From JAPPHA01 sp963664045 (GTDB lineage Bacteria > Pseudomonadota > Alphaproteobacteria > Rhodobacterales > Rhodobacteraceae): a stretch of DNA of 64,000 nt. Below the pieces are notes generated by a model, which saw only the letters and a program-made list of their open reading frames with translations, had not been told where the DNA came from and searched no databases. The DNA is taken from NCBI GenBank assembly GCA_963664045.2, contig CAXXGT010000004.1, positions 248,001-312,000 of the forward strand. Direction: 5' to 3'. The translations under genes were made by a program, and so were the position numbers. Below are positions 18,499 through 28,327 of this stretch, one piece after another (position 1 is the stretch's first letter; the number at the start of each line of letters is the position of its first letter).

Positions 18499-19323
18499 AT
18501 GGCGAACAGGACTTCGCGCTCATCGGAAAAGGAATCTGGCTGGCTTTGGGAATCCGCCAAGACGATCGTCTATGCATTGCTCATAGCCGGCGTGATACGG
18601 ACCGTTTTCTTCCAACCGTTCTGGATCCCTTCGGGCTCGATGAAGCCGACCTTGCTGGTGGGCGACTTCCTGTTCGTGAACAAGATGGCCTACGGGTATT
18701 CCTGGGCGTCATGCCCCAATCTCGGCAGTTTCAACCTGTGCTGGTTCGCTCGGGACCTCGACGGGAGAATTTTCGGCGACGAGCCGGAGCCCGGGGACAT
18801 CATCGTCTTCAAGCATCCGGTTGATGGCAGGGATTTTATCAAGAGGCTGATCGGAATGCCCGGAGACAAGGTCAAGATGTCCGACGGGCGACTGATCGTC
18901 AATGACGTCGAACTTCTCCTGGAGCCGAATGGCGTTTTCAAGGAACCGAGGGCGCCGCAGGGTCCGGTCGGCAACCTGCCCCGCTGCAAGGAAGTCTCGG
19001 GCGCTAACGGGTCCGTTTGCGAAAAGGACCTTTACGAGGAAACCCTTCCCAACGGGGTCCGTCATGCGGTTCTCGACATCGGTCACAGCTATTCGGACAA
19101 CACGCCCGTCTACCATGTTCCGGATAATCACTATCTCTTCGTCGGGGATAATCGGGACAATTCCCAGGACGGGCGGTTCCCGCAAAACGTGGGAGGCGTC
19201 GGATTCGTTCCGTTCGAGAACCTGATAGGACGTGCCGACAGGGTCATCTTTTCCTCGGCAGGGTCCTGGATCCTGGCATTCTGGTCGTGGCGGTCCGATC
19301 GGTACTTCAAGAGGCTCGAGTGA
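18499..19323 (+). CDS. lepB: Signal peptidase I
   Basis: A 274-residue membrane serine protease that removes signal peptides from exported proteins. One N-terminal membrane helix (TIVYALLIAGVIRTVFFQ) precedes the catalytic Ser in IPSGSMKPTLLVGDFLFVNK. The catalytic Lys lies in DFIKRLIGMPGDKV, and the late VGDNRDNSQDGR box is present. The start at 18499 follows GGGGATCGG. The rnc start (GTG 19320) overlaps its stop, placing lepB, rnc and era in one operon. Confidence 0.95.
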   Translation: MANRTSRSSEKESGWLWESAKTIVYALLIAGVIRTVFFQPFWIPSGSMKPTLLVGDFLFVNKMAYGYSWASCPNLGSFNLCWFARDLDGRIFGDEPEPGDIIVFKHPVDGRDFIKRLIGMPGDKVKMSDGRLIVNDVELLLEPNGVFKEPRAPQGPVGNLPRCKEVSGANGSVCEKDLYEETLPNGVRHAVLDIGHSYSDNTPVYHVPDNHYLFVGDNRDNSQDGRFPQNVGGVGFVPFENLIGRADRVIFSSAGSWILAFWSWRSDRYFKRLE

Positions 19324-20015
19324 GTCAGGCGGACAGGCTGCGGCGTTTTTCGGACCAAATCGGTTACTCATTCGGGAATCAGGAACTGCTCGACCGGGCC
19401 CTGTCGCATCCTTCCATCGGAAGTGACGAGGCCCGGAGCTTCCAGCGAATGGAGTTCCTTGGTGACCGGATTGTCGCTCTGATCATTGCCGAAACCGTGT
19501 ATGACGGCGACCGTTCCGCGAGCGAAGGGCAACTGGCAGCACGGTTGAACTCGCTCGTTTGCGGGGAAACATGCGTCCGCATTGCGCGAAGAATCGGACT
19601 CGAATCCGTGCTCAGGATGAACAAGTCGATCAAGAATCCCGACGGCATGATCCCGTCGTCTGTCCTTGAAGATGCCCTTGAAGCACTGGTCGCGGCCGTT
19701 TACCTGGATGGCGGCTTCGAGGCCGCGCGTACACTGGTGCTGCGGCTGTGGGAAACCCACGCCGGAATCGCCATCGGCTCGACGGTAGCCAATTTCAAGA
19801 GCGAGCTCCAGGAATGGGCGCTTGCCCGTGGATTACCGTTGCCGAAGTACGAGGAAACCGGCCGTAGCGGGCCAGCGCACGCACCGGTATTCGTCGTCCG
19901 GGTGAGCCTTGCCGACGGGCATGCTGCTTCGGCGCGCGGCCCGACCATCCGTTCTGCCGAGCGCGCGGCGGCGGCAGAGGTTCTTGCATCTCTGGACGGG
20001 GACACGGTCAGGTGA
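19320..20015 (+). CDS. rnc: Ribonuclease III
   Basis: A 231-residue double-strand-specific endoribonuclease that processes rRNA precursors and other duplex RNA. The catalytic domain has the signature MEFLGDRIV (metal ligands Glu and Asp) and the second acidic cluster LEDALEALVAAVYLDGG; the C-terminal double-stranded RNA-binding domain (about 155-225) begins FKSELQEWALARGLPLPKYE and ends RSAERAAAAEVLASL. GTG at 19320 overlaps the lepB stop (GTGA) and is preferred to an upstream in-frame start at 19287 inside lepB. The stop overlaps the era start in the same way. Confidence 0.95.
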   Translation: MSQADRLRRFSDQIGYSFGNQELLDRALSHPSIGSDEARSFQRMEFLGDRIVALIIAETVYDGDRSASEGQLAARLNSLVCGETCVRIARRIGLESVLRMNKSIKNPDGMIPSSVLEDALEALVAAVYLDGGFEAARTLVLRLWETHAGIAIGSTVANFKSELQEWALARGLPLPKYEETGRSGPAHAPVFVVRVSLADGHAASARGPTIRSAERAAAAEVLASLDGDTVR

Positions 20016-20956
20016 GCCGGAAACGTTGCGGAGTCTTTGCCCTCGTCGGTGAGCCCAATGCCGGGAAGTCGACGATGATGAACCGGATCGTGGGCACCAG
20101 GATTTCGGTTGTGACTCACAAGGCCCAGACCACGCGATTCAACGTTCGCGGGATCAGGAATCACGGCGACATTCAACTCGTGCTGATCGACACGCCCGGC
20201 CTGTTCAGGGCACGGCGCGTACCGGACAGGGCCATGGTCAAGGATGCCTGGACCGCCGTCTGGGACTCGGATGTCGCCCTTTTCGTCGTCGACGCACGGA
20301 AGGGCGTCACTTCGGGCGCACGAATGATCGTCCAGGGGCTCGCCGAGAAGATGGAATCGGTTCAAACCCGTGATCCGGAAGAACCCCGGCAGATGCGTGC
20401 GCCAGGAGCGGCGCTTGTCATCAACAAGGTCGATCTCGTGAAAAAACCCGAGCTCCTGCATCTCTCGGCCGAGCTCAACGACTTGTCCGAGTTCTCCATG
20501 ACTTTCATGGTTTCAGCCCGGTCCGGTTCCGGCGTCGAACGACTGCAGGACTGGCTGGAGTCGGTGGCGCCGGCCGGTCCTTGGCTGTTTGCGGAAGACC
20601 AGTCATCCGACCTTTCCCCCGAACGGTTTGCTGCCGAGTTGACGCGCAAGCACATTCTTCTGCACCTCCACCAGGAATTGCCCTACCGACTGAGGGTCGA
20701 TCCGGTTTCCTGGGACGTCCTGAAGGATGGGTCGGTTCGAATTGAACAGCAGATTTCCGTGAAACGCGCGGGTCATCGGGGAATCCTGTTGGGCCCCCGG
20801 GGCCGGACGATCAGGACGATCGGATCGTCGGCGAGGTCCGAGCTCCGGAAGCTGCTCGGAGTCGACGCCCACCTGTTGCTCCGGGTTCAGGTTCGGCCCG
20901 AGCAGAACCGGGAATCGTCCGTTGGACGCGGCCCGGGTCAGGTCATGGCGACCTGA
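20012..20956 (+). CDS. era: GTPase Era
   Basis: A 314-residue GTP-binding protein needed for 30S ribosome assembly. The G1 motif GEPNAGKST, G3 DTPG, and G4 NKVD are in place, followed by a C-terminal KH RNA-binding domain with GILLGPRGRTIRTIG. GTG at 20012 overlaps the rnc stop. The order lepB-rnc-era is highly conserved, which supports the assignment. It has an insert of about 20 residues (VQTRDPEEPRQMRAPGA) before G4 compared with the shortest homologues. Confidence 0.95.
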   Translation: MSRKRCGVFALVGEPNAGKSTMMNRIVGTRISVVTHKAQTTRFNVRGIRNHGDIQLVLIDTPGLFRARRVPDRAMVKDAWTAVWDSDVALFVVDARKGVTSGARMIVQGLAEKMESVQTRDPEEPRQMRAPGAALVINKVDLVKKPELLHLSAELNDLSEFSMTFMVSARSGSGVERLQDWLESVAPAGPWLFAEDQSSDLSPERFAAELTRKHILLHLHQELPYRLRVDPVSWDVLKDGSVRIEQQISVKRAGHRGILLGPRGRTIRTIGSSARSELRKLLGVDAHLLLRVQVRPEQNRESSVGRGPGQVMAT

Positions 20957-20974
20957 GCCGGTTCGGGGTCGGAC

Positions 20975-21304
20975 GTGGAAAGGCTGACGACCGATTTCTG
21001 GGTGGGGGCTTATTTGCGACGCCTGCAGCGCGAAGGCATCCCGGCTTTCGTGAATGCGAAAGGCGACAGGACAGCCGGAGCGGTCATGGTCAAGTTGAGC
21101 ACTCTTGACGGGAGGGCGCAGGTCTTTCAGCGTACCGTATCCGGAGATGGAGGACGGATGTGGTCGGTCATTTTCGAAGGTGACGATGCGGCAGCGGATG
21201 CTTCGCTGTCTCGACAAAGACAAATCGATCCCGATCTCTGGATCATCGAGATCGAGGACAAGGAAGCGCGGCATCTCCTGGACACGCCGGGTCTTGATCG
21301 TTGA
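20975..21304 (+). CDS. DUF1491 family protein
   Basis: A 109-residue protein beginning VERLTTDFWVGAYLRRLQREG, with GAVMVKLSTLDGRAQVFQR and the C-terminal DPDLWIIEIEDKEARHLLD. This pattern fits DUF1491, a family of unknown function that in alphaproteobacteria typically lies between era and recO, as here. GTG at 20975 lies 18 bases after the era stop. No membrane or signal segment is present. Confidence 0.85.
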   Translation: MERLTTDFWVGAYLRRLQREGIPAFVNAKGDRTAGAVMVKLSTLDGRAQVFQRTVSGDGGRMWSVIFEGDDAAADASLSRQRQIDPDLWIIEIEDKEARHLLDTPGLDR

Positions 21305-21496
21305 GAAACGACAGAATGAGACGGAAAGCGAACGACGGTGCGCCCTTCACCGACAGGTGCCCGGTGCGTGCCTGCCTGGCGGTTCGTCGAGGTGAACGGC
21401 AAGTCCGCTGTACGCGAAGACTGTTCGATGATCAGAATTGGTCGGAGGATTTCCCGAAGCAGGGAAAGGTATTGAACTGGCCAGGATGCAGGTGCC

Positions 21497-22291
21497 ATGG
21501 AGTGGCGTGACGAAGGCGTGATCGTGGCCAGGAGGGCGCATGGCGAATCTGCCATGATCGTTGAAGCCCTGACGCGGTCGCGTGGTCGTCACGCCGGATT
21601 GGTGCACGGTGGCGCGCGCCCGAAGCTTTCGCCGGTCCTGCAGATCGGAACACAGGTCGAACTGGAGTGGCGGGCGAGGCTTGAAGACCAGTTGGGCACC
21701 TACCGAGTCGAGTTGAAACGCTCCAGAAGCCGAATCCTCGTGGATCGCGTGGGACTGGGCGCCCTCGGATCAGTTGCTTCCCTGGTCAGTTTTGCGTTCC
21801 CGGACAGAATGGCGTTGCCCGATCTCTATGACGAAACCGTCGCCCTCCTGGACCTGCTTGACTCCGGCGAAAATTGGCCGGCCGCCTATGTCATTTGGGA
21901 AAAGCGGCTCCTTGACGAGCTTGGCTACGGGCTGGATCTCGAAACATGTGCGGCGACGGGCGCGACTTCGGATCTTGTCTTCGTCTCCCCGAAATCCGGC
22001 AGGGCGGTCTGTCGCGATGCCGGTGCGAAGTACGCGGACCGGTTGTTGCCGCTCCCGCGGTTGTTGCACCAAGGAAGAAACCTGTCGCCTGCTTCGCGGG
22101 TATCCGGAACTCCGCACGAAATCCTGCAAGGGTTGAAGACGACCGGCCACTTCATCGAGACCCGGCTCGCGCCGGCGATCGGGAATCGGCCACCGCCCGC
22201 CGCAAGGAGCCGGTTTGTCGAACGTCTGCGCCGCGCATACGAATCGTCTGACCGGAACGACCCTGTTGAGGAACAAGGCCAGGTGGGGTGA
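21497..22291 (+). CDS. recO: DNA repair protein RecO
   Basis: A 264-residue RecO: an N-terminal OB fold (MEWRDEGVIVARRAHGESAMIVEALTR) with HAGLVHGGARPK, then the helical C-terminal part with YVIWEKRLLDELGYGLDLETCAATG. RecO loads RecA on gapped DNA with RecR. The zinc-finger cysteines seen in many RecO proteins are only partly present: the Cys of LETCAATG and a single later Cys (GRAVCRDAG). It closes the rsh-to-recO run and converges with the acyl-CoA dehydrogenase gene with only an 11-base gap. Confidence 0.93.
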   Translation: MEWRDEGVIVARRAHGESAMIVEALTRSRGRHAGLVHGGARPKLSPVLQIGTQVELEWRARLEDQLGTYRVELKRSRSRILVDRVGLGALGSVASLVSFAFPDRMALPDLYDETVALLDLLDSGENWPAAYVIWEKRLLDELGYGLDLETCAATGATSDLVFVSPKSGRAVCRDAGAKYADRLLPLPRLLHQGRNLSPASRVSGTPHEILQGLKTTGHFIETRLAPAIGNRPPPAARSRFVERLRRAYESSDRNDPVEEQGQVG

Positions 22292-22302
22292 GGTGACCTA
22301 TT

Positions 22303-23967
22303 TCACGGCCCCAGCAGCCGCCGCGCGATAATATGTGCCTGAATCTCTGCCGCTCCTTCGAAAATGCTGAGGATTCTCGCATCGCACAGGATTCGGCTTG
22401 CGGCGAACTCTTCGGCAAAACCGTTTCCACCGTGAATCTGGACCGCGTTGTCGGCGGCCGACCAGGCGACGCGCGCTGCGAGGAGCTTCGCCATTCCGGC
22501 TTCGAGGTCGCACCGTTCCCCGGAATCCTTCTTTCTGGCGGCATGATACGTCAATTGCCGGGCGGCCATGATCTCCGCGGCCATCATGGCGAGTTTCGCG
22601 TACACGCGTGGAAACCGGACAATCGGTTTTCCGAACTGGATTCGCCCGATCGCATAGTCAAGCGCGACGTCGAGCGCTGACTGCGCGACTCCCACGGCAC
22701 GAGCCGCGGTCTGAATCCTCGCGGATTCAAAGGTTTGCATCAGTTGCCTGAATCCCTGGCCTTCCTGGCCACCGAGAAGATTCCCGACCGGAACCGGGAA
22801 TCCGTCGAACGCGATTTCGTACTCCTTCATGCCACGATATCCGATCACGCGAATCTCGCTTCCCGAAATCCCCTTGTCAGGAAAGGGCGAGTCCGGCTTG
22901 CCCGGGGTCTTTTCCGCCAGGAACATCGACAAGCCCGAGTGGTCGGCCGTTGATGGATCGGTTCGGGCAAGCAGGGTCATCAACCCCGCCCTCGATCCAT
23001 GCGTGATCCAGGTCTTGTTTCCGGTCACCAGGTAGAGGTCACCGGATTGCTCCGCCCTGGTTGTCAATGACCCCAGGTCGGACCCGGACCCGGGTTCGGT
23101 GAACACGGCGGTCGGGATGGTGGCGCCGGATGCCAGGTCGGGGAGCCAACGTGCCTTCTGCGCGTCCGTTCCTCCGCAAAGGACCAGTTCGGAGGCGATT
23201 TCCGTCCGGGTCGCAAGCGAACCGACACCGATATAGGCTCTCGAGAGTTCTTCCGAGACCACGCACATGGCGGTCTTCGACATTCCGGCCCCGCCGTATT
23301 CTTCCGGAATCGTCAGGCCGAAGACTCCGAGGTCTGCCATTTCCCGAATGACGTCCAGGGGGATCAGGCTGTCGTCAAGATGCCACTGCTGGGCATGTGG
23401 CGCGATCCTGTCACTGGCGAAGCGCCGGAACTGGTCGCGGACGAGTTCGAGGTCTTCGGAGAGTCCGTCGGCGCCAAATGCCGGAACACCGACGCGGTTT
23501 TCCATCAGTCCGGCGAGTTGCTTTCGGGCCGCATCCGAGTTGCCATTCTTGATCAGCATGCGCACGGCGCCGTTCTCGAACGGGGCGAGGGCATCGGCGC
23601 CGAGGCCGAAGTCCTGGATCCTGACGTATTCCCCTTGCGACATCGGCAGGCCGCCGGCGAGTTGGCCAAGGTATTCGCCGAGCGCTATCTGCAGGATCAG
23701 TTGCTCGAGTTCTCCAAAACGCCCGCGGTCGTCCAGGTCCCGTGACCAATCGGAAAGTTGCTGGAGGACATTGGCGTATGTCGCGAACCAGGACAGCCCG
23801 TGAACCAGGGTTTGTCGTTCTTCAAGCGAATTGCCATCGATCCGCCCCCCCGAAAGACTCTGGCAACGGAGGTGGTTGACCAGTGCATCGGTGATGCGTG
23901 CGACACTCGTGACGGCTTCTGCACCGACGGCAGGAAGATCGGGTATCGGGGTCGGCGTTCGCGTCAT
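22303..23967 (-). CDS. mcd: Acyl-CoA dehydrogenase with long N-terminal extension, probable (2S)-methylsuccinyl-CoA dehydrogenase
   Basis: A 554-residue protein from the ATG at 23967; a TTG at 23991 is possible. Residues about 1-165 form an extension beyond the usual 380-residue acyl-CoA dehydrogenase. The catalytic part shows GLTIPEEYGGAGMSKTAMC, TEPGSGSDLGSLTTRA (FAD/substrate loop), IGRIQFGKPIVRFPRVYAKL, and a Glu in LSIFEGAAEIQAHI at the catalytic-base position. This long architecture is characteristic of methylsuccinyl-CoA dehydrogenase of the ethylmalonyl-CoA pathway, which oxidises its substrate to mesaconyl-CoA and passes electrons to ETF. Codirectional with pckA. Another long-chain ACAD subfamily is the alternative. 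Confidence 0.75.
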   Translation of the reverse strand: MTRTPTPIPDLPAVGAEAVTSVARITDALVNHLRCQSLSGGRIDGNSLEERQTLVHGLSWFATYANVLQQLSDWSRDLDDRGRFGELEQLILQIALGEYLGQLAGGLPMSQGEYVRIQDFGLGADALAPFENGAVRMLIKNGNSDAARKQLAGLMENRVGVPAFGADGLSEDLELVRDQFRRFASDRIAPHAQQWHLDDSLIPLDVIREMADLGVFGLTIPEEYGGAGMSKTAMCVVSEELSRAYIGVGSLATRTEIASELVLCGGTDAQKARWLPDLASGATIPTAVFTEPGSGSDLGSLTTRAEQSGDLYLVTGNKTWITHGSRAGLMTLLARTDPSTADHSGLSMFLAEKTPGKPDSPFPDKGISGSEIRVIGYRGMKEYEIAFDGFPVPVGNLLGGQEGQGFRQLMQTFESARIQTAARAVGVAQSALDVALDYAIGRIQFGKPIVRFPRVYAKLAMMAAEIMAARQLTYHAARKKDSGERCDLEAGMAKLLAARVAWSAADNAVQIHGGNGFAEEFAASRILCDARILSIFEGAAEIQAHIIARRLLGP

Positions 23968-24109
23968 GATCGGGCCATCAGGAACAAGCAAATGTCAGGA
24001 GATCCGGCAGTTTCACTTGCGATATCGGGACGGGACGAAAAGGGCAATGCGATCGAAGGACCGCCCGCGACCGCGGCTTCGGAGGGAAGTTTCCCGGCAC
24101 CTGCCAGGA

Positions 24110-25684
24110 TTAGTTGATCAACCTGAGTTGGCAAACGGCAGTGCGCCCTATGTTCGTTCCGAGTTTTTCAAAATTGCTGAGAAACATCGTGCGGAGCATG
24201 GAGGCTGCCTGGTCGTATGCCCTCGGGTCCGGCCAGGTATCGCGTGGAACGAACAGGGTCTTGTCGACGCCCGGCGCCGAGACGGGGGTCTCAAGTCCGA
24301 AATGTTCATCCCTGCGGAAGGTGCAGCGTTCGAGTTGACCGTTGAGCGCAAGGGAAAGCAGGCGTCGGGTGACCTCGAGCGGGAACCTTGAACCGGCCCC
24401 GTAGGCCCCACCTGTCCAGCCGGTGTTGATCAGCCAGCACCTTGAACCTGCCTCGGTCATGCGAGTCAGCAGCAGCTTTCCGTAGTCATCCGGTCGGCGT
24501 GGCATGAATGGCGCACCGAAACAGGCGGAAAAAGTCGGTCTCGGCTCGGTCACGCCGCGCTCGGTACCGGAAACCTTGGACGTGAAGCCCGACAGGAAGT
24601 GAAAAACGGCCTGGTCGGGCGAAAGCTTCGCGATCGGAGGCAGTACGCCGTAGGCGTCACAGGTCAACATCACGATGTGTTTCGGCGGACCCGCAAGGCC
24701 CGTCGGGGAAGCGTTGGGAATGGAGGCGAGGGGATACGCCGACCGCGTGTTCGCGGTGATTCTGTCATCGTCATAGTCCGGAAGCCTGCTGACAGGATCG
24801 AAGACGACATTTTCGACGACGGTACCGAACATCCGCGACGCTGCATGAATCTCGGGTTCGGTGGCAGGATCCAGGTCGATCAGCTTTGCGTAACATCCTC
24901 CTTCCAGGTTGAAGATCCCGTGCTCGGACCAGCCGTGTTCATCATCACCGACAAGTGTGCGTTCAGGGTCCGCCGAAAGCGTCGTCTTGCCCGTGCCGGA
25001 CAGCCCGAAGACAACCGCGGAATTGTCGGGGGATCCCGTGACATGATTTGCCGAGCAGTGCATGGGCATGACGTTCTGATCCGGCAGGAAGTAGTTCAGG
25101 AAGGAAAAGACCGATTTCTTGTTTTCACCGCCGTACTCGGTGCCGGCAATCAGGATCAGCCGGTGTTTCAGTGACGTCGCAATGACCACGCCGGATCGGC
25201 AATCGTGCCGACTTGGGTCGGCCGTGAAATCGGGACAGTTGATGACCGTGCAGCCGGGATCAAAATCGCGAAGCTCACCCGGGCCGGGTATTCTGAGCAG
25301 ATGCCTGATGAAGAGTGAATGCCATGCCCGTGTCGTGACCACCCTGACACCTGTCCGGAACCGGGGGTCGGCGCCGCAAAACAGGTCCTGAACAAATCCC
25401 GCCCGATGCCCAACATGATCGAGCAGATCCTCGCGAAGCGCCGCAAATCCGGCCGGGTCCATGGAGGAATTCCGTTCCCAGCACACGTGGTCCGAGAATC
25501 CTGGCTCCTTGGCAATGAACTTGTCCCTTGGCGAGCGCCCGGTGCACTTCCCTGTCTTGACATACAGGCATCCGCCGGGCCCGAAGTCGGCTTCGCCTCT
25601 CCGGACAGCCATTTCCACCAGCGCCGGGTTCGCGAGATTGTGGTGGAGTTCGCCGATTTCAGGGAAGATGCGCCCCGACCTCAT
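24110..25684 (-). CDS. pckA: Phosphoenolpyruvate carboxykinase (ATP)
   Basis: A 524-residue enzyme converting oxaloacetate plus ATP to phosphoenolpyruvate and CO2, the entry step of gluconeogenesis. It contains the kinase motifs GLSGTGKTTLSADPERTLVG (P-loop) and DDEHGWSEHGIFNLEGGCYA, and the substrate region YFLPDQNVMPMHCSAN. ATG at 25684 has AGGAG seven bases upstream. The N-terminal HNLANPALVEMAV is typical. It is divergent from hprK, an arrangement common in alphaproteobacteria, though the chvG/chvI two-component genes usually found there are absent. mcd follows about 140 bases downstream on the same strand. Confidence 0.96.
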   Translation of the reverse strand: MRSGRIFPEIGELHHNLANPALVEMAVRRGEADFGPGGCLYVKTGKCTGRSPRDKFIAKEPGFSDHVCWERNSSMDPAGFAALREDLLDHVGHRAGFVQDLFCGADPRFRTGVRVVTTRAWHSLFIRHLLRIPGPGELRDFDPGCTVINCPDFTADPSRHDCRSGVVIATSLKHRLILIAGTEYGGENKKSVFSFLNYFLPDQNVMPMHCSANHVTGSPDNSAVVFGLSGTGKTTLSADPERTLVGDDEHGWSEHGIFNLEGGCYAKLIDLDPATEPEIHAASRMFGTVVENVVFDPVSRLPDYDDDRITANTRSAYPLASIPNASPTGLAGPPKHIVMLTCDAYGVLPPIAKLSPDQAVFHFLSGFTSKVSGTERGVTEPRPTFSACFGAPFMPRRPDDYGKLLLTRMTEAGSRCWLINTGWTGGAYGAGSRFPLEVTRRLLSLALNGQLERCTFRRDEHFGLETPVSAPGVDKTLFVPRDTWPDPRAYDQAASMLRTMFLSNFEKLGTNIGRTAVCQLRLIN

Positions 25685-25958
25685 TCAGAATCTCCTCGAT
25701 TACGGGTGGTTGCCGTCACGTTCCGTGACCCTCCAAACACCCAATTCGCAAAGGGGGATTCCCCGGTGATCGCCTGCGCAAGAATTCCGCGTCTGCAGAA
25801 GTCATAACAGCCCCTTGTCGGCTTGGCACGGGCAAATGCGACGATTTGGAAATGCGTTAACGATAAAGTTGATGAAATGATCGGCGTTTCGATATCCGCT
25901 GTACATCCGCCCCGCGATCGACTGAATATCGACAGGCCACATTTGACAGGGAGCCAGC

Positions 25959-26525
25959 ATGAACACGCGATCATCCGGTGCATCCCGGACGGCAGGTCAT
26001 CTCGACGGGGGCTGCGCGGCGGAAGAGGGGTCTGCATCCCGGTCGCTGTTACCGACGGTTCATGGCAGTTGCGTCGAACTCCGTGGCCGGGGAGCTCTTG
26101 TGATCGGGAAATCGGGGGCAGGGAAATCCAGCCTCGCGATCGAACTGATTTCACTTGGCGCATCACTGGTTGGCGACGATCAGGTCGCCCTGAGTGAAAA
26201 CGATGGCATCGTCTTCGCGCGGTCGCTGTCACGAACGTCCGGACCGAAACCGGGCGAAATCGAAGCGAGGCACATTGGAATCCTTGAGGCGCCGGCCTGT
26301 GAAGGGGTTGCCCTGATGGTCGTGATCGATCTCGACCGGCCGGAGTTGTCCCGGTTGCCGCGAGCCCGTACGATCCTGTTCGGGAATACGCCGGTTCCCC
26401 TTTTGCACGGCCAGGGTGTCAACGGTCTCGGCCCTGCGGTTTCCCTGATCTTGCGTTCCGGAAGGCTGCCGGCGCGAGGTGGGTCAGGTGACCGGGATCA
26501 GGCCGTTGCGCCGGCAGGCTGTTGA
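25959..26525 (+). CDS. hprK: HPr kinase/phosphorylase, short alphaproteobacterial form
   Basis: A 188-residue protein consisting of the catalytic domain only, as in most alphaproteobacteria. Visible are Walker A GKSGAGKSS, SLGASLVGDDQVAL (acidic catalytic patch) and PGEIEARHIGIL, the HprK signature region. It phosphorylates and dephosphorylates a serine of HPr in a regulatory PTS. ATG at 25959 follows GGGAG. The usual downstream genes for EIIA-Man and HPr are not adjacent; they appear at 32690-33374 after an insertion of about 6 kb. A hairpin CCGGAG-AGC-CTCCGG at 26563-26577 follows the stop and may slow transcription. Confidence 0.9.
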   Translation: MNTRSSGASRTAGHLDGGCAAEEGSASRSLLPTVHGSCVELRGRGALVIGKSGAGKSSLAIELISLGASLVGDDQVALSENDGIVFARSLSRTSGPKPGEIEARHIGILEAPACEGVALMVVIDLDRPELSRLPRARTILFGNTPVPLLHGQGVNGLGPAVSLILRSGRLPARGGSGDRDQAVAPAGC

Positions 26526-26789
26526 CGCGGTGCATGCGAGTGGATCACGGTCTGTCGTCCGTCCGGAGAGCCTCCGGGAGTGGGCGGCCACCCGCGTTCA
26601 TCGACGGCGCTTGACCTGTTGCCTGCGTGGTCGGTGAGACCGGAACCCTCGAGATCTCTCAACACTGCCGGAAGCCCGCAGGTGCGGCCGGACAGTGCGT
26701 GTCACGATCTTTGCCACTCGATCGATTCATCCGCACCGGTTGCGGTCACGGCGGCCCCGGGAGTTCATCGGTCTCCCGATCGGACCGCC

Positions 26790-27986
26790 CTATCCCGCCC
26801 TGTCCCTGTCCTTCCCGGTTCGCGCCACGCGGTTTGCAACAAGATACAGGCCAAGACCGACCCCGGTCACTCCGATCAGGACGATCAGGACTGCATCATA
26901 ACCACCCAGTTCCCACAAGAGCGAGCCCAGGAATGGCGCCAGGGCGGCCCCGGCCAGGAACGGCAGGGCCAGGGCGCCCGACTTGGCGCCGAAGTTCTCC
27001 TCACCGAGAATGTCGCGCGCAAGCAGTGGCCGCAGAATGCTCACCGCGCCCCAGGCGCTGCCGAAGAGAACCACGAATGCCAGCAGGAAGGCCGGGGAGA
27101 AGCCGCTGACCAGCAGCATCAGCACGGCCATGCCCAGCCCGCCGAAGGTCAGGACCGCCACGGCGTTGTGAGAGAGGCGGTTTCCCGAGGCCATCACGGC
27201 CAGCCTGCCCGCGACCTGCATCGGGCCGATGAATGACGCGGCGAGAACGGCGGTCTGCGGTGGAACCTCCCGCTCGTCCAGCAGGGGCAAAAGGTGGTGC
27301 AAGGCTGCGCCATGGGCCATCGCGGTGCAACTGAAAGCCAGGGCCAGGAACCAGAAGGCCCGCCTGCCGAGGAACCCCCTGCCTGCCGCCGCCGCCGATG
27401 GCGGGGCATCGGGGGGCTTCCGTGACTGTTCCAGCCGGTACGCACCGGCCCATGTGATGGGTACGGCGACCAGGACAACGACGGCCGAGAAGGCGACGCA
27501 TGCGCCGCGCCAGCCCAGGTGCTCCGCCAGCGCGTAGGTCACCGGGTAGCTGATCGTGCTTGCGAAGCCGGCCACCAGGGTGATCAGGATGATCCCCCGC
27601 TTGGCGTCCTTCCCCCGGGCGCGGGTGACCAGGGCGAAACAGGGCTCGTAGAGGCATCCTGCCATGGCGAGGCCGATGAGGACCCAAACCGCGTAGAACT
27701 GCCACCGCGCCTCGACCGCCGCCAGGATCAGCAGGCCGGCGCCGCCGAGGACGGCGGAACCTGCCAGCAGGGCCGGGCCTTTTCCGCGGTCGATGATCTT
27801 TCCGGCGAGCGGGGAAGCGAGGGCCGAGACCAGCACGGCGATCGTGATGGCCGCGGTGAGGTCGGTCTTTGACCAGCCCAGGTCCTGCTCCCAGCGCAGC
27901 AGCAGGGCCGGGAATATGTAGAAGATGCCGGCCCACTGCAGCGTTTGGCCGATGGCGAGGAGCGTGATCGAGGGGTCACGAAACAT
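26790..27986 (-). CDS. Major facilitator superfamily transporter
   Basis: A 398-residue protein with about twelve hydrophobic helices. The A-loop-like motif is LAGKIIDRGKGP between helices 2 and 3, and the equivalent in the second half is VAGRLAVMASGNRL. ATG at 27986 follows GGAGA; an in-frame TTG at 28052 would add 22 residues. Such proteins move small solutes by proton coupling. The closest general type is a monocarboxylate/oxalate-like MFS carrier, but the substrate is unknown. It is divergent from the desaturase gene and lies in the block that splits the PTS genes. Codon use is very GC-rich. Confidence 0.88.
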   Translation of the reverse strand: MFRDPSITLLAIGQTLQWAGIFYIFPALLLRWEQDLGWSKTDLTAAITIAVLVSALASPLAGKIIDRGKGPALLAGSAVLGGAGLLILAAVEARWQFYAVWVLIGLAMAGCLYEPCFALVTRARGKDAKRGIILITLVAGFASTISYPVTYALAEHLGWRGACVAFSAVVVLVAVPITWAGAYRLEQSRKPPDAPPSAAAAGRGFLGRRAFWFLALAFSCTAMAHGAALHHLLPLLDEREVPPQTAVLAASFIGPMQVAGRLAVMASGNRLSHNAVAVLTFGGLGMAVLMLLVSGFSPAFLLAFVVLFGSAWGAVSILRPLLARDILGEENFGAKSGALALPFLAGAALAPFLGSLLWELGGYDAVLIVLIGVTGVGLGLYLVANRVARTGKDRDRAG

Positions 27987-28327
27987 GTCGCGTGTGATCT
28001 CCCTGGCCGGCACCGAACCGGGCAGTCCATCCGGTCCCCGTCGATCCGACAACCGAAAACTTGACGAAAATCACGAACCCGGGCATCCGCCTTCGCAGGA
28101 AGCGGCCTTAAGGCACGTCGAGAATCGTCTATACCTCCCGCGTCGTTCCGAGCCGATTGCTTGGCACACCGCGTGAGCGCAAACAATTCTTGTTGATTCA
28201 CGTAGTGTTTCGCTCCAGTGTTTTTGACTCGAAGAATCGTGAATTGAAAGCCTTCGGTTCGGGGTTGAACCCGTGATGGACTTCCGGAAAATGAGTAGTA
28301 CTTTCGGCAAAAACTGAATGGTGAGAC

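Noticed and set aside
26563..26577. CCGGAG-AGC-CTCCGG hairpin as hprK terminator
   Set aside because: Only six base pairs and no T tract; kept as a remark in the hprK entry rather than a feature.
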